A stretch of DNA of 5,645 nucleotides from Bacteroidales bacterium (GTDB lineage Bacteria; Bacteroidota; Bacteroidia; Bacteroidales; Muribaculaceae): positions 1 through 5,645 of the forward strand of contig JAAVGQ010000132.1 in NCBI GenBank assembly GCA_014800105.1, given 5' to 3'. How positions within the stretch are numbered: the first letter of the stretch is position 1; the number at the start of each line of letters is the position of its first letter. The notes under the pieces are model-generated. The model was not told where the DNA came from, searched no databases, and saw only the letters and a list, made by a program, of their open reading frames with translations. A program made the translations under genes and the position numbers. Shown here piece by piece: positions 1 through 5,645 of the stretch.

Positions 1-934
1 AGAATGCCTTTATAAATCCACATCCGTAGCCCCATAGCTGTATCAGCGATGCAGGGACCGCCAGCAAGGCGATTTTCAAGCTGCGGGTTGAGATGCCGGC
101 CGCGAGGAAAATTGCAAGGATATATATACCAAGGGGAAGTAGCCACCAGGGGGACACGAAGATGCCAAGCAGGATGAGGGCAACGGTGCCAAGCACAAAG
201 AGTGCCGGGAGTGCGTGAACAATCTTCAGAGAGCCAGGGTACAGGAGCTTCAGCGTGATACGCGACATGCCAAAGACGTAGACCTGACGCAGGAATTTCT
301 TGAAATTTACGCGACGCTTGTGGTATACGAAGGCGGAGTGTATCAGGCCAACTGTAAACCCTGCTTGCCTGATGCGGGTGCTCATGTCGATATCCTCGGA
401 GAACATTTCGCGGAAACCACCCACTTTATCATACACGGCGCGGGTGAAACCGGTATTGAACGTGCGGGGAACGAATTTCTCAAGGCTGATTTTTCCGCCA
501 CGTATTCCACCGGTTGTCAGGAACGAGGTCATCGAGTAGTTGATGGCTTTCTGGGTGTCGCTGAAAGAATCATGAGCGGCATCAGGGCCGCCGAAGCAGT
601 CGAGCGGTTTTTTCTTGAGCTCACGGTCAAGAATCTCGAAATACCGGGGTGGAATAACACAGTCTGAGTCAAAGAAAATCAAATAGTTGCCATGCGAGGC
701 CTCGATACCTGTGTTACGGGCTATGGATCTTCCCTCGTTCTCCTTGGAAATGTAGGTCACGTCGAGACCCTGTGTGCGCCATTTTTCAGTAACATCGCGA
801 CATGGAACTGTCGAGCCGTCCTCCACGATGATGACCTCAAAATCCCTGAAAGTCTGCTCAGCAAGGCTGGCAAGCAGTTCATCAACCTCGCCGGGGCGGT
901 TATAAACGGGGATTATTACTGAAAACGGTTTCAT
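1..934 (-). CDS. Family 2 glycosyltransferase with C-terminal membrane helices (partial, C-terminus off the left edge)
   Basis: This frame stays open from an ATG at 934 to the left edge (311 codons visible, no stop). It starts MKPFSVIIPVYNRP, the usual opening of a GT-A fold family 2 glycosyltransferase. Family hallmarks follow: VEDGS at about residues 37-41 (nucleotide binding), a DSD metal-binding motif at 89-91 after LIFF, and FSEDID at 178-183 with the likely catalytic-base Asp. After an amphipathic stretch at about 204-222 come hydrophobic segments at about 240-260, 263-282 and 287-308, suggesting a membrane-anchored enzyme acting at the cytoplasmic face. Such enzymes move a sugar from a nucleotide-sugar onto a lipid or glycan acceptor in envelope polysaccharide synthesis; donor and acceptor cannot be read here. 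It starts 12 nt after the preceding stop without a clear Shine-Dalgarno sequence, as is common in Bacteroidota, and is probably the third gene of the cutC operon. The family call is secure, the substrate unknown. Confidence 0.93.
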   Translation of the reverse strand, partial: MKPFSVIIPVYNRPGEVDELLASLAEQTFRDFEVIIVEDGSTVPCRDVTEKWRTQGLDVTYISKENEGRSIARNTGIEASHGNYLIFFDSDCVIPPRYFEILDRELKKKPLDCFGGPDAAHDSFSDTQKAINYSMTSFLTTGGIRGGKISLEKFVPRTFNTGFTRAVYDKVGGFREMFSEDIDMSTRIRQAGFTVGLIHSAFVYHKRRVNFKKFLRQVYVFGMSRITLKLLYPGSLKIVHALPALFVLGTVALILLGIFVSPWWLLPLGIYILAIFLAAGISTRSLKIALLAVPASLIQLWGYGCGFIKAF

Positions 935-946
935 GAGCCGACCGGA

Positions 947-3577
947 TTAGATTTTATTAAGTGTATCAAAAATCTGTTTTCCAAGGCCAATGTTGTAGCC
1001 CTGGGTAACAAATACCACGCGGTTAAAGGTGTCAGCAATAATGAACACGGGGAGCACGCCGGGAGTGAGATTCAAGTTGGCGATAATCTCGTCAGTAATG
1101 TGGCCATCAGTATCAATACCGGTGACTACAGTAGAGGGAAGGCTTTCAAAACGAGAGATATCCAGTCGTTGGGCATCCTGAGTAGTGCGGTTGAGCAGCA
1201 GAATTTTAGCTCCCCATTTTTCGAGCTGGTCCTTATAAGCTGAAAGGTCGTTGAGGGCGTGAACGGTGGGCTCATGGTTAGGGGCTAAGAGACCCAGGAT
1301 ATAGTAACCGCGGCCTGTGGTAGAGAGTATAGTCTTGTCGGTGTCAGCAGCAGTGTCATGATAGATATTCTCGCTGTTGAATGACCCGAGCACCTGAACC
1401 TTGGTGTCATCGTTGCGAATCATGAGCGGTATCACGGTTTCCTCGCCCGGCTTTATGTCGAAGATATTCATTGACGCGAGAACTGAGCCATCAGCAAGTC
1501 TCTGGCCGGTAGTGAGAAGATACTGACCGCAGTCGAGTTGTACACCGCCTGCAAACTGTTTGCTCCAAGGACTCTCTTCTGGATAGTTAAGGAGAACTGG
1601 GGTGCCGTTCTCAATCTTTGAGAGCGTAAACCGGGTGTAATACCCCGGGTCAGGGAGTATCGCGGTGGGGGTATATTCAAGGAGGAGTGTGCCGGTTTCA
1701 ACGTCGGTTACATTATTGGTGTTATCGCGAGAAACGGTTATCCATTTACCCTCGTCGTCAGCATATTGTGTCTTGCCGGTAACAGGGTCTATGCGGGCAG
1801 GAATACCACATGAGCGAGCCATTGCGACAAACAGGAGTTCTCGAGAACGGCTGTCAGCGAGGCGATGAGTAAATGCTGACTGCGGTTTCATCCAAAGTGA
1901 CTGGGGATTCCAGTTAGAATCAACCGTAATATTGTCGTAACACCATGCAGCAAGGGCCTGAGGATTCTGGCGGTACTGCTCGATAAGGCCAGGCGTGAGA
2001 GCTGAGCTGAAGAATGAATACCATGGTGACAACATCTCGAGTGCCACGCGGGGTGAGAGCACATAGTTTCCGTAAAGACTGCTGTCCAGAACTGGCATGT
2101 TCATACGGTCAGCAAGCACAGCGGGGGTAACATCCTTGAGGTCTTTCTCGCTGAGTGCCTCCAAAAGCGTGATAGCTCGCGGATCATTGATATTAGAAAC
2201 GATAAACTCCTCGATGACTGCATGATTACCTTCTGATAGCTGTAGCAGGCGGGCAACTCGAGCTTGGTCGGCAGCAGGGAGTTTGAGCTCAGCTGCCCGT
2301 TTAGCCGCGCTCTTGTCGTTATAGAAAGTCGCGGTATATGCACCGCGAATGGAGTCTTCACTGGCGAGGCGACGGCTGTTTTCCTCGGCTTGTTCAGGGG
2401 TGGGTGCCGGAAGATTTCCGCTCGGTACCGGAGGCACAATGTCCCATTCCCATGTTCCGGTACTGCTGCCGTCAAGGCTGAGAGTAACGACTACTGATGA
2501 GCCTCCTTCCTTGACACTTATCTTGTTGAATCCAAAGTTTCCATCCTTGGAAGCCCACACGAGAAGGTCACCAAGGCCGGTAGTGAGCGAAGCATGTCCC
2601 TCAACGCCAGTCGTTTTGCGTGCGATTGTATAAAACTCCGCGTAGTTGTAGAGCTTAAATTCAACAGTTGCGCCTGATACCGGAATGCCGTCCTTATCAG
2701 TTACAGTCACGGCAGCATCGGCGACGGGGGCATAGTTTTCAGTTACATTGATTTCAGTGTAGCAAGGTGAAGTCGCGAGCACTTCCTCAGGTCCGTCATA
2801 CCGGCCCAGCACCTTGGTGTTCATCATCATGCCGCGAGCTGCCGGGGCATTGAACCACCCGAGGTCGAGTATAGCCTCAGGCTCGCAGGCGCCCAGAAAA
2901 TGCCATTTACCGTTAGCCCATGCCTCAACCCACGCGTGGTTATCGTCAGTGTGAGCCCAGCGCGGGGTGTAGACCTGACGTGCGGGAATACCCATTGCGC
3001 GCAGAGCGGCAACAGCAAATGTCGATTCCTCACCGCAACGGCCCCAGGCGGTGCGCACGGATGCAAGCGGAGATGAGGTGCGACCGTCAGACGGGCGATA
3101 GGTCACCTTCTCGTGACACCAGTGGTTGATTTCAAGAATGGCATCCTCCATTGAAAGACCTTCCACGCGGTCCTTCAACTCATTATAAAATACTACGCGG
3201 CTGCTGTCAAGGTTCTCGTTATTGATTCTCACGGGAAGCACAAAGTGGCGGAACTCGCGTTCAGGCACTGATTTACCCCAAGGCATCTCATCGCGCGCCT
3301 TGAGTGACATCCTCACGTTGTCAAGGTAGAAAGAATCCGGGTAATCGGTCATATCAGGAAGCGGCATGTAGGCAAACAGGAATTCCATGGCTTCGCGCTC
3401 ATCAGCCGTCAAGCCGTCACCCTCGAAAATATCAAATAAACCGGTAGCTTTCAGCGAGTCACGGCGCGCAGTGAAATCCCGGTGAATAAAGGAATTTGAT
3501 GACGAATTATTGTCGCAAGCGCCCATCATGACGCAGAGCAAGATTGCGAAAAAAGATAAATGACTGAAGATTTTCAT
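947..3577 (-). CDS. Transglutaminase-like lipoprotein with degenerate second core and C-terminal thioredoxin-like domain
   Basis: An 876-residue exported protein. Residues 1-20 form a lipoprotein signal peptide ending MGA before Cys21, the expected lipidation site, so it should be anchored in the cell envelope facing periplasm or surface. A transglutaminase-like core lies at about 125-250: Cys181 in GRCGEES and His214 in DNHAWVEAW are the expected catalytic pair. The third residue is less clear, with Glu232 or Glu234 in GACEPE as candidates. Residues 283-367 look like a carboxypeptidase-regulatory-type beta-sandwich (DKDGIPVSGATVEF). Residues 535-615 resemble a second transglutaminase core whose Cys is replaced by Ser576. 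Residues about 755-876 look like a thioredoxin fold without a CXXC pair. Family members may be proteases or cross-linkers; the substrate is unknown. The start codon overlaps the cutC stop (ATGA), which suggests translational coupling and fixes the start. The function remains unassigned. Confidence 0.9.
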   Translation of the reverse strand: MKIFSHLSFFAILLCVMMGACDNNSSSNSFIHRDFTARRDSLKATGLFDIFEGDGLTADEREAMEFLFAYMPLPDMTDYPDSFYLDNVRMSLKARDEMPWGKSVPEREFRHFVLPVRINNENLDSSRVVFYNELKDRVEGLSMEDAILEINHWCHEKVTYRPSDGRTSSPLASVRTAWGRCGEESTFAVAALRAMGIPARQVYTPRWAHTDDNHAWVEAWANGKWHFLGACEPEAILDLGWFNAPAARGMMMNTKVLGRYDGPEEVLATSPCYTEINVTENYAPVADAAVTVTDKDGIPVSGATVEFKLYNYAEFYTIARKTTGVEGHASLTTGLGDLLVWASKDGNFGFNKISVKEGGSSVVVTLSLDGSSTGTWEWDIVPPVPSGNLPAPTPEQAEENSRRLASEDSIRGAYTATFYNDKSAAKRAAELKLPAADQARVARLLQLSEGNHAVIEEFIVSNINDPRAITLLEALSEKDLKDVTPAVLADRMNMPVLDSSLYGNYVLSPRVALEMLSPWYSFFSSALTPGLIEQYRQNPQALAAWCYDNITVDSNWNPQSLWMKPQSAFTHRLADSRSRELLFVAMARSCGIPARIDPVTGKTQYADDEGKWITVSRDNTNNVTDVETGTLLLEYTPTAILPDPGYYTRFTLSKIENGTPVLLNYPEESPWSKQFAGGVQLDCGQYLLTTGQRLADGSVLASMNIFDIKPGEETVIPLMIRNDDTKVQVLGSFNSENIYHDTAADTDKTILSTTGRGYYILGLLAPNHEPTVHALNDLSAYKDQLEKWGAKILLLNRTTQDAQRLDISRFESLPSTVVTGIDTDGHITDEIIANLNLTPGVLPVFIIADTFNRVVFVTQGYNIGLGKQIFDTLNKI

Positions 3578-4257
3578 ACTGAAAGCATCTGGTTAAGAGT
3601 GTTATTGACAATGGTTGATGAGGTGAGGCCTGTTTCAGGGTCACGTAGCGAACCGTGCAGTTCGTGACAGCCTGTAAGCGCAAGAATGCGTGCCGCATTT
3701 TCGGGCCCGACACCGGCGCCGGGAAGAATGATGATACGTCCGGCAGCCAGTTGATTAAGTCGTGTAATCACTGGTATGCCTGCAAGCGCGTCGACTGCGT
3801 GTCCTGATGTCAGGATGCGGTTACAGCCCAGCGAGATGATCTGTTCGAGAGCCTCGAACGGATCACGACACACGTCAATGGCGCGATGGAATGTAATATT
3901 GATACCGGCGGGAACAGCCTTGACAAGCTTTTCACATGTAGCCATGTCGATTGAACCGTCACGCGTGAGAGCCCCTATAACCACGCCGTCAGCACCGTTA
4001 TCAACTGCCATTTTAATATCCTGGATCATAGCCTCGACCTCATGCCCGTCATACACGAAATCGCCACCGCGGGGGCGTATGAGAGTGTGGAGCGTAATTC
4101 CCGGCACCGCGTTGCGTGACTGGGAAATGAGCCCCGGAGAGGGGGTTACACCGCCCACCTCGAGCGCCGAGCAGAGTTCCACACGTGACGCGCCACCCTC
4201 GTGAGCAGCTATAACACCGGAAGTTGAGACGGTGCAGACTTCAAGAATTTTATCCAT
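3574..4257 (-). CDS. cutC: CutC family protein (copper homeostasis protein CutC)
   Basis: A 227-residue cytosolic TIM-barrel protein. Clear family signatures are RVELCSALEVGGVTPSPG at 25-42, LIRPRGGDF at 59-67, GVVIGALTRDGSID at 91-104, TFHRAIDVC at 122-130, RILTSG at 147-152 and ILPGAGVGPENA at 177-188. It is slightly shorter than the E. coli protein (about 248 residues), mainly at the C-terminus. The name comes from an E. coli copper-sensitivity phenotype, later attributed to the small RNA MicL encoded at that locus, so a copper role should not be assumed here; the biochemical activity of the family is unsettled. Cys29 in the VELC motif is the conserved cysteine often discussed as a metal ligand. 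It is the first gene of the operon, with a good Bacteroidota promoter about 70 nt upstream and a 4-nt overlap with the next gene. Confidence 0.95.
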   Translation of the reverse strand: MDKILEVCTVSTSGVIAAHEGGASRVELCSALEVGGVTPSPGLISQSRNAVPGITLHTLIRPRGGDFVYDGHEVEAMIQDIKMAVDNGADGVVIGALTRDGSIDMATCEKLVKAVPAGINITFHRAIDVCRDPFEALEQIISLGCNRILTSGHAVDALAGIPVITRLNQLAAGRIIILPGAGVGPENAARILALTGCHELHGSLRDPETGLTSSTIVNNTLNQMLSV

Positions 4258-4283
4258 GCAACAAGTGATTAAACAGGATTGTG

Positions 4284-4317
4284 AAAAAATGGCCTGAAAG
4301 CCCCTCTCACGGTGGCC
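4284..4317 (-). promoter_or_regulatory. Terminator-like hairpin in the cutC leader (possible attenuator)
   Basis: Read on the minus strand, the cutC leader contains GGCC...GGCC (4317-4314 with 4294-4291) around an inner GAGA/TTTC stem, followed by ATTTTTTC (T-run at 4289-4284). A short GC stem plus a T-run resembles an intrinsic terminator, placed almost at the predicted transcript start and about 27 nt before the cutC ATG. It may attenuate the operon or be chance; the stem is short and interrupted. Confidence 0.3.
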
Positions 4318-4327
4318 GCAGGTCTCA

Positions 4328-4359
4328 CAAATGTAGTATTTTTTAGAGTATTATGCAAA
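4328..4359 (-). promoter_or_regulatory. Bacteroidota-type promoter of the cutC operon
   Basis: On the minus strand a -33 box TTTG (4359-4356) is followed after exactly 20 nt by a -7 box TACATTTG (4335-4328). This is a full match to the primary sigma consensus of Bacteroides, TTTG-N19-21-TAnnTTTG. It predicts a start near 4320 and a leader of about 60 nt before the cutC ATG at 4257. It drives leftwards, divergent from rnpB. Confidence 0.75.
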
Positions 4360-4397
4360 TGAGTGGCCCGTGACGATGTATTGCTACAGTTTTTTTG

Positions 4398-4405
4398 TAT
4401 CTTTG
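4398..4405 (+). promoter_or_regulatory. -7 box of the rnpB promoter
   Basis: TATCTTTG matches the Bacteroidota -7 consensus TAnnTTTG and sits about 10-15 nt before the predicted 5' end of rnpB, as expected. No good -33 TTTG is seen at the proper distance (4374-4378 reads CGATG). A T-tract at 4390-4396 lies directly upstream of the box. Confidence 0.6.
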
Positions 4406-4413
4406 CACTCACT

Positions 4414-4812
4414 AAGGGAGCCCCGGTGGCTCGTCGCTGACCCTCATTGTGAAGGGTTTGAGGAAAGTCCGGGCAACATAGAGCACCATATTTCTTAACG
4501 GGAAGCTGTGGGATAACTGCAGAGGCAACGTGACAGAAAATAACCGCCCGCCACCGTGCGGGTAAGGGTGAAAAGGTGGGGTAAGAGCCCACCGGGTCCT
4601 GTAGCGATACAGGATGCCGCACGCCTTATGGGTTGCAAGGTCAAGTATACCGGCATTTAAGGGCTGCTCGTCCATTGCCGGGGGGTAGACTGCTATAGCG
4701 CGCATGGCAACATGCCGCACAGATAAATGACGAGCCGCAGTGGGGAACACAGAGCTATTTATTGGCGCCCGTTCCCCCGCGACATAACCCGGCTTACAGC
4801 CGGGGCCACCCC
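4414..4812 (+). ncRNA. rnpB: RNase P RNA, bacterial class A
   Basis: This is the catalytic RNA that, with RnpA, cleaves the 5' leader from tRNA precursors. The universal core is visible: GAGGAAAGTCCGGGC at 4460-4474 and ACATAACCCGGCTTA at 4782-4796, the two strands of P4 with flanks. GGTAAGGGTGAAAAGG and GTAAGAGCCCACCG at about 4560-4595 form the P10-P12 region. Pairings that check out are P1, GCCCCGGT 4420-4427 with 4799-4806; P2, GGCTCGTC 4428-4435 with GACGAGCC 4729-4736; P3, 4439-4444 with about 4453-4458; and a P19-type stem, GGGGAAC 4742-4748 with GTTCCCC 4771-4777, between P2 and P4. At about 400 nt it has normal length for the class. The 5' end is set by P1 and the promoter, and could lie a few nt either side. 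The minus-strand frame across it is only a shadow. Confidence 0.96.
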
Positions 4813-4818
4813 TTTTTT
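4799..4818 (+). terminator. 3' end and intrinsic terminator of rnpB
   Basis: The 3' strand of P1 is followed by a possible small hairpin, GGGG (4802-4805) with CCCC (4809-4812), and then six Ts (4813-4818). The small hairpin competes with P1, so either helix could cause release at the T-run. Confidence 0.5.
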
Positions 4819-4942
4819 CATTCCACCGATTTGAAAAGACCGCGCTACATCGGAGCCTAAGATCTCCCGGGCACAGGCCAGCAATAGCATGAGGTTGAAA
4901 CCGAGCCATTCTTGCCTTGTAGCCTGCTATTTTTACCAGGTA
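4819..4942. other. Unassigned interval between rnpB and the hairpin cassettes
   Basis: I see no gene here. The only structure is weak: CCGAT 4826-4830 with ATCGG 4849-4853 around an 18-nt loop, and GCCTG/CAGGT at about 4922-4941. A minus-strand frame running through this interval and on across rnpB is not credible as a protein. It might be the 3' flank of the repeat element or the remains of something older. Confidence 0.4.
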
Positions 4943-5057
4943 GATTGGTTCAGTGTCTCCGACACTGGCTATCGTATATATACACATAGGCCCCAGCTAA
5001 GTCGCCCTTGCGGGCTCCTGAAAGCTGGGGTTGCAAAGATTTAGCCTCTTCGAGGCT
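4943..5057 (-). repeat. Three-hairpin cassette, copy A (inverted partner of copy B)
   Basis: Read on the minus strand from 5057, it has three hairpins. The first is AGCCTC-GAA-GAGGCT (5057-5043). After a 12-nt spacer comes the second, outer stem CCCCAGCT/AGCTGGGG (5030-5023 with 4998-4991), holding an inner stem GCCC-GCAA-GGGC (5015-5004) with a GNRA tetraloop. After a 23-nt spacer comes the third, CAGTGTC-GGA-GACACTG (4967-4951). The outer end reads GAACCAATC. Spacing, order and stem sequences match copy B. The spacer between hairpins 1 and 2 with the start of hairpin 2 matches copy B at 16 of 22 aligned positions without gaps, while the 23-nt spacer has no sequence similarity. Minus is assigned because the loops read GNA and GNRA in that direction. 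The function is unknown. Confidence 0.75.
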
Positions 5058-5189
5058 TCCAACCCGTCTATGGGCAAACGCCGTTTAGTCCCTGCAAGAC
5101 TACATTCCTGCTTGGATGAAATTAACTTTGTCGACTAACTTAAAGCTATATATTAAGTCTCCATATTACAACTTATCTGTGTGAATATT
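5058..5189. other. Core between the two inverted cassettes
   Basis: About 130 nt with no convincing reading frame. It holds TAGTC-CCTGCAA-GACTA (5086-5102) and an AT-rich hairpin ACTTAA with TTAAGT (5138-5143 and 5153-5158), plus a GTCGAC palindrome at 5130-5135. If the cassettes are transcribed outwards, promoters for both should lie in or next to this core. A weak candidate for copy B is TGTG (5180-5183), 20 nt before TAAATTTA (5204-5211). Confidence 0.4.
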
Positions 5190-5315
5190 AACGTCGTAGA
5201 CGTTAAATTTAGGAAACCTCAGCTTACAGCCGACGGCGACCGACAGGTCGACAAGGCATAGCTGAGGATACAGCATACTCTACCCGTTACCAGTGTCGTA
5301 GACACTGAACATATC
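5190..5315 (+). repeat. Three-hairpin cassette, copy B (inverted partner of copy A)
   Basis: Read on the plus strand, the first hairpin is AACGTC-GTA-GACGTT (5190-5204; the stem extends by two pairs to 5188-5206). After 12 nt comes the outer stem CCTCAGCT/AGCTGAGG (5217-5224 with 5260-5267), holding CGACC-GACA-GGTCG (5237-5250). After 23 nt comes CAGTGTC-GTA-GACACTG (5291-5307), followed by AACATATC. The central hairpin is 11 nt longer than in copy A, with CAGCTT, CAG, CGAC and TAGCTG retained. The third hairpin keeps the same stem as copy A, with one difference in its loop. The terminal 15 nt match the inverted end of copy A at 13 positions. The function is unknown. Confidence 0.75.
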
Positions 5316-5321
5316 AGAAAA

Positions 5322-5340
5322 GGTTAACCAATTCCGGGTT
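5322..5340 (-). terminator. Weak candidate terminator of the outer-membrane protein gene
   Basis: On the minus strand, AACC (5340-5337) can pair with GGTT (5329-5326) across 7 nt. AACC then TTTT follow (5325-5318), and GGTTAACC at 5322-5329 is itself a palindrome. The stems are only 4 bp, so this is tentative. Confidence 0.25.
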
Positions 5341-5385
5341 ATTTTGATTATTACCTATGCTGCGTTGTGGTGTTGTAACTGATGT

Positions 5386-5645
5386 TTAGAAGTTGTAGCC
5401 GAGGGAGAGGTTGACGGTGTTGCGGCGGAATTGCTCGGCGGGGGTGTTGAATACCTTGGTCAACCCCACGGCGCCTGATACCTGAATATAATAATTGTGG
5501 AAAAACTGCATCGATGCGCCAAAGTCCCACTGCATGTCAGCTCGCTTGAATCCGTTGTCCATGAGCTTCTTGCTGTAGTCACCTACGTGTTGTTCGCCGG
5601 TGAGGTTGAGGTTCACGACGGGTCCAGTGAAAATGCTCAGTGAAA
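5386..5645 (-). CDS. Outer-membrane beta-barrel protein, C-terminal part (partial, N-terminus off the right edge)
   Basis: The last 85 residues of a protein whose frame stays open to the right edge, from SLSIFTGP to a TAA at 5388-5386. It has the alternating pattern of outer-membrane beta strands (DFGASMQFF, YYIQVSGAVGL, NTVNLSLGYNF) and ends in an aromatic Phe, the signature recognised by the BAM insertion machinery. The layout resembles the OMP_b-brl_2 / PorT-like barrels common in Bacteroidota, which are usually about 200 residues long. A GTG within the frame at 5616 is internal, not a start, because homologous-looking barrel sequence continues upstream of it. It is convergent with rnpB. 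No specific function can be assigned from this fragment. Confidence 0.8.
   Translation of the reverse strand, partial: SLSIFTGPVVNLNLTGEQHVGDYSKKLMDNGFKRADMQWDFGASMQFFHNYYIQVSGAVGLTKVFNTPAEQFRRNTVNLSLGYNF

Noticed and set aside
215..922. Plus-strand frames antisense to the glycosyltransferase
   Set aside because: The minus strand encodes a complete set of family 2 glycosyltransferase motifs in a continuous frame to the edge, so the plus frames are shadows.
4841..4870. Possible tRNA remnant (CGCGCTACATCGGAGCC looks like the 5' part of a minus-strand tRNA)
   Set aside because: No matching acceptor 3' strand, anticodon arm or T-loop (GTTCGA) could be found at the right distances on either strand.
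4412..4987. Minus-strand open frame of 191 codons across rnpB and its 3' flank
   Set aside because: It is antisense to a confidently identified RNase P RNA for most of its length, its start lies inside hairpin cassette A, and the protein has no domain-like pattern.
4943..5315. CRISPR array or integron attC array
   Set aside because: There are only two copies, in inverted orientation and diverged in sequence, with no regular spacers and no cas or integrase gene in view.
4943..5315. Ends of a complete insertion sequence or a retron
   Set aside because: There is no transposase or reverse transcriptase frame inside or near the element; only a non-autonomous or RNA explanation fits what is visible.
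5386..5616. GTG at 5616 as the start of a 76-residue protein
   Set aside because: The frame continues upstream to the window edge with beta-barrel-like sequence (SLSIFTGPV), so the GTG is an internal Val codon.

Overview
The window looks like a chromosomal segment from the phylum Bacteroidota, most likely order Bacteroidales and possibly a gut Muribaculaceae-type organism. The evidence is a Bacteroidota-type promoter (TTTG-N20-TAnnTTTG) in front of cutC, weak or absent Shine-Dalgarno sequences, a large lipoprotein with transglutaminase and thioredoxin-like domains, an outer-membrane beta-barrel protein ending in Phe, and a class A RNase P RNA. The genus is an inference; no phylogenetic marker was analysed.

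Layout. Positions 1-4257 hold a three-gene minus-strand operon: cutC (first), a transglutaminase-like lipoprotein overlapping cutC by 4 nt, and a family 2 glycosyltransferase 12 nt further on that runs off the left edge. Positions 4258-4413 are a divergent promoter region serving cutC (leftwards) and rnpB (rightwards). Positions 4414-4812 are rnpB, the catalytic RNA of RNase P. Positions 5386-5645 are the C-terminal end of an outer-membrane beta-barrel protein on the minus strand, entering from the right edge.

The most interesting stretch is the gene-free convergent interval 4819-5385. It carries two diverged copies of a structured cassette in inverted, head-to-head orientation (4943-5057 on the minus strand, 5190-5315 on the plus strand), separated by a core of about 130 nt. 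Each cassette has three hairpins in the same order with identical 12-nt and 23-nt spacers. Stem changes between the copies are compensatory, and all four small hairpins have C-GNA-G triloops when read in cassette orientation. I do not recognise the element. It could be a non-autonomous mobile element with structured ends, or a pair of divergent structured RNAs.

The operon genes have no obvious shared pathway. CutC is a cytosolic TIM-barrel protein, the lipoprotein is exported to the cell envelope, and the glycosyltransferase is a membrane-anchored envelope-polysaccharide-type enzyme. rnpB is a housekeeping gene on its own promoter.
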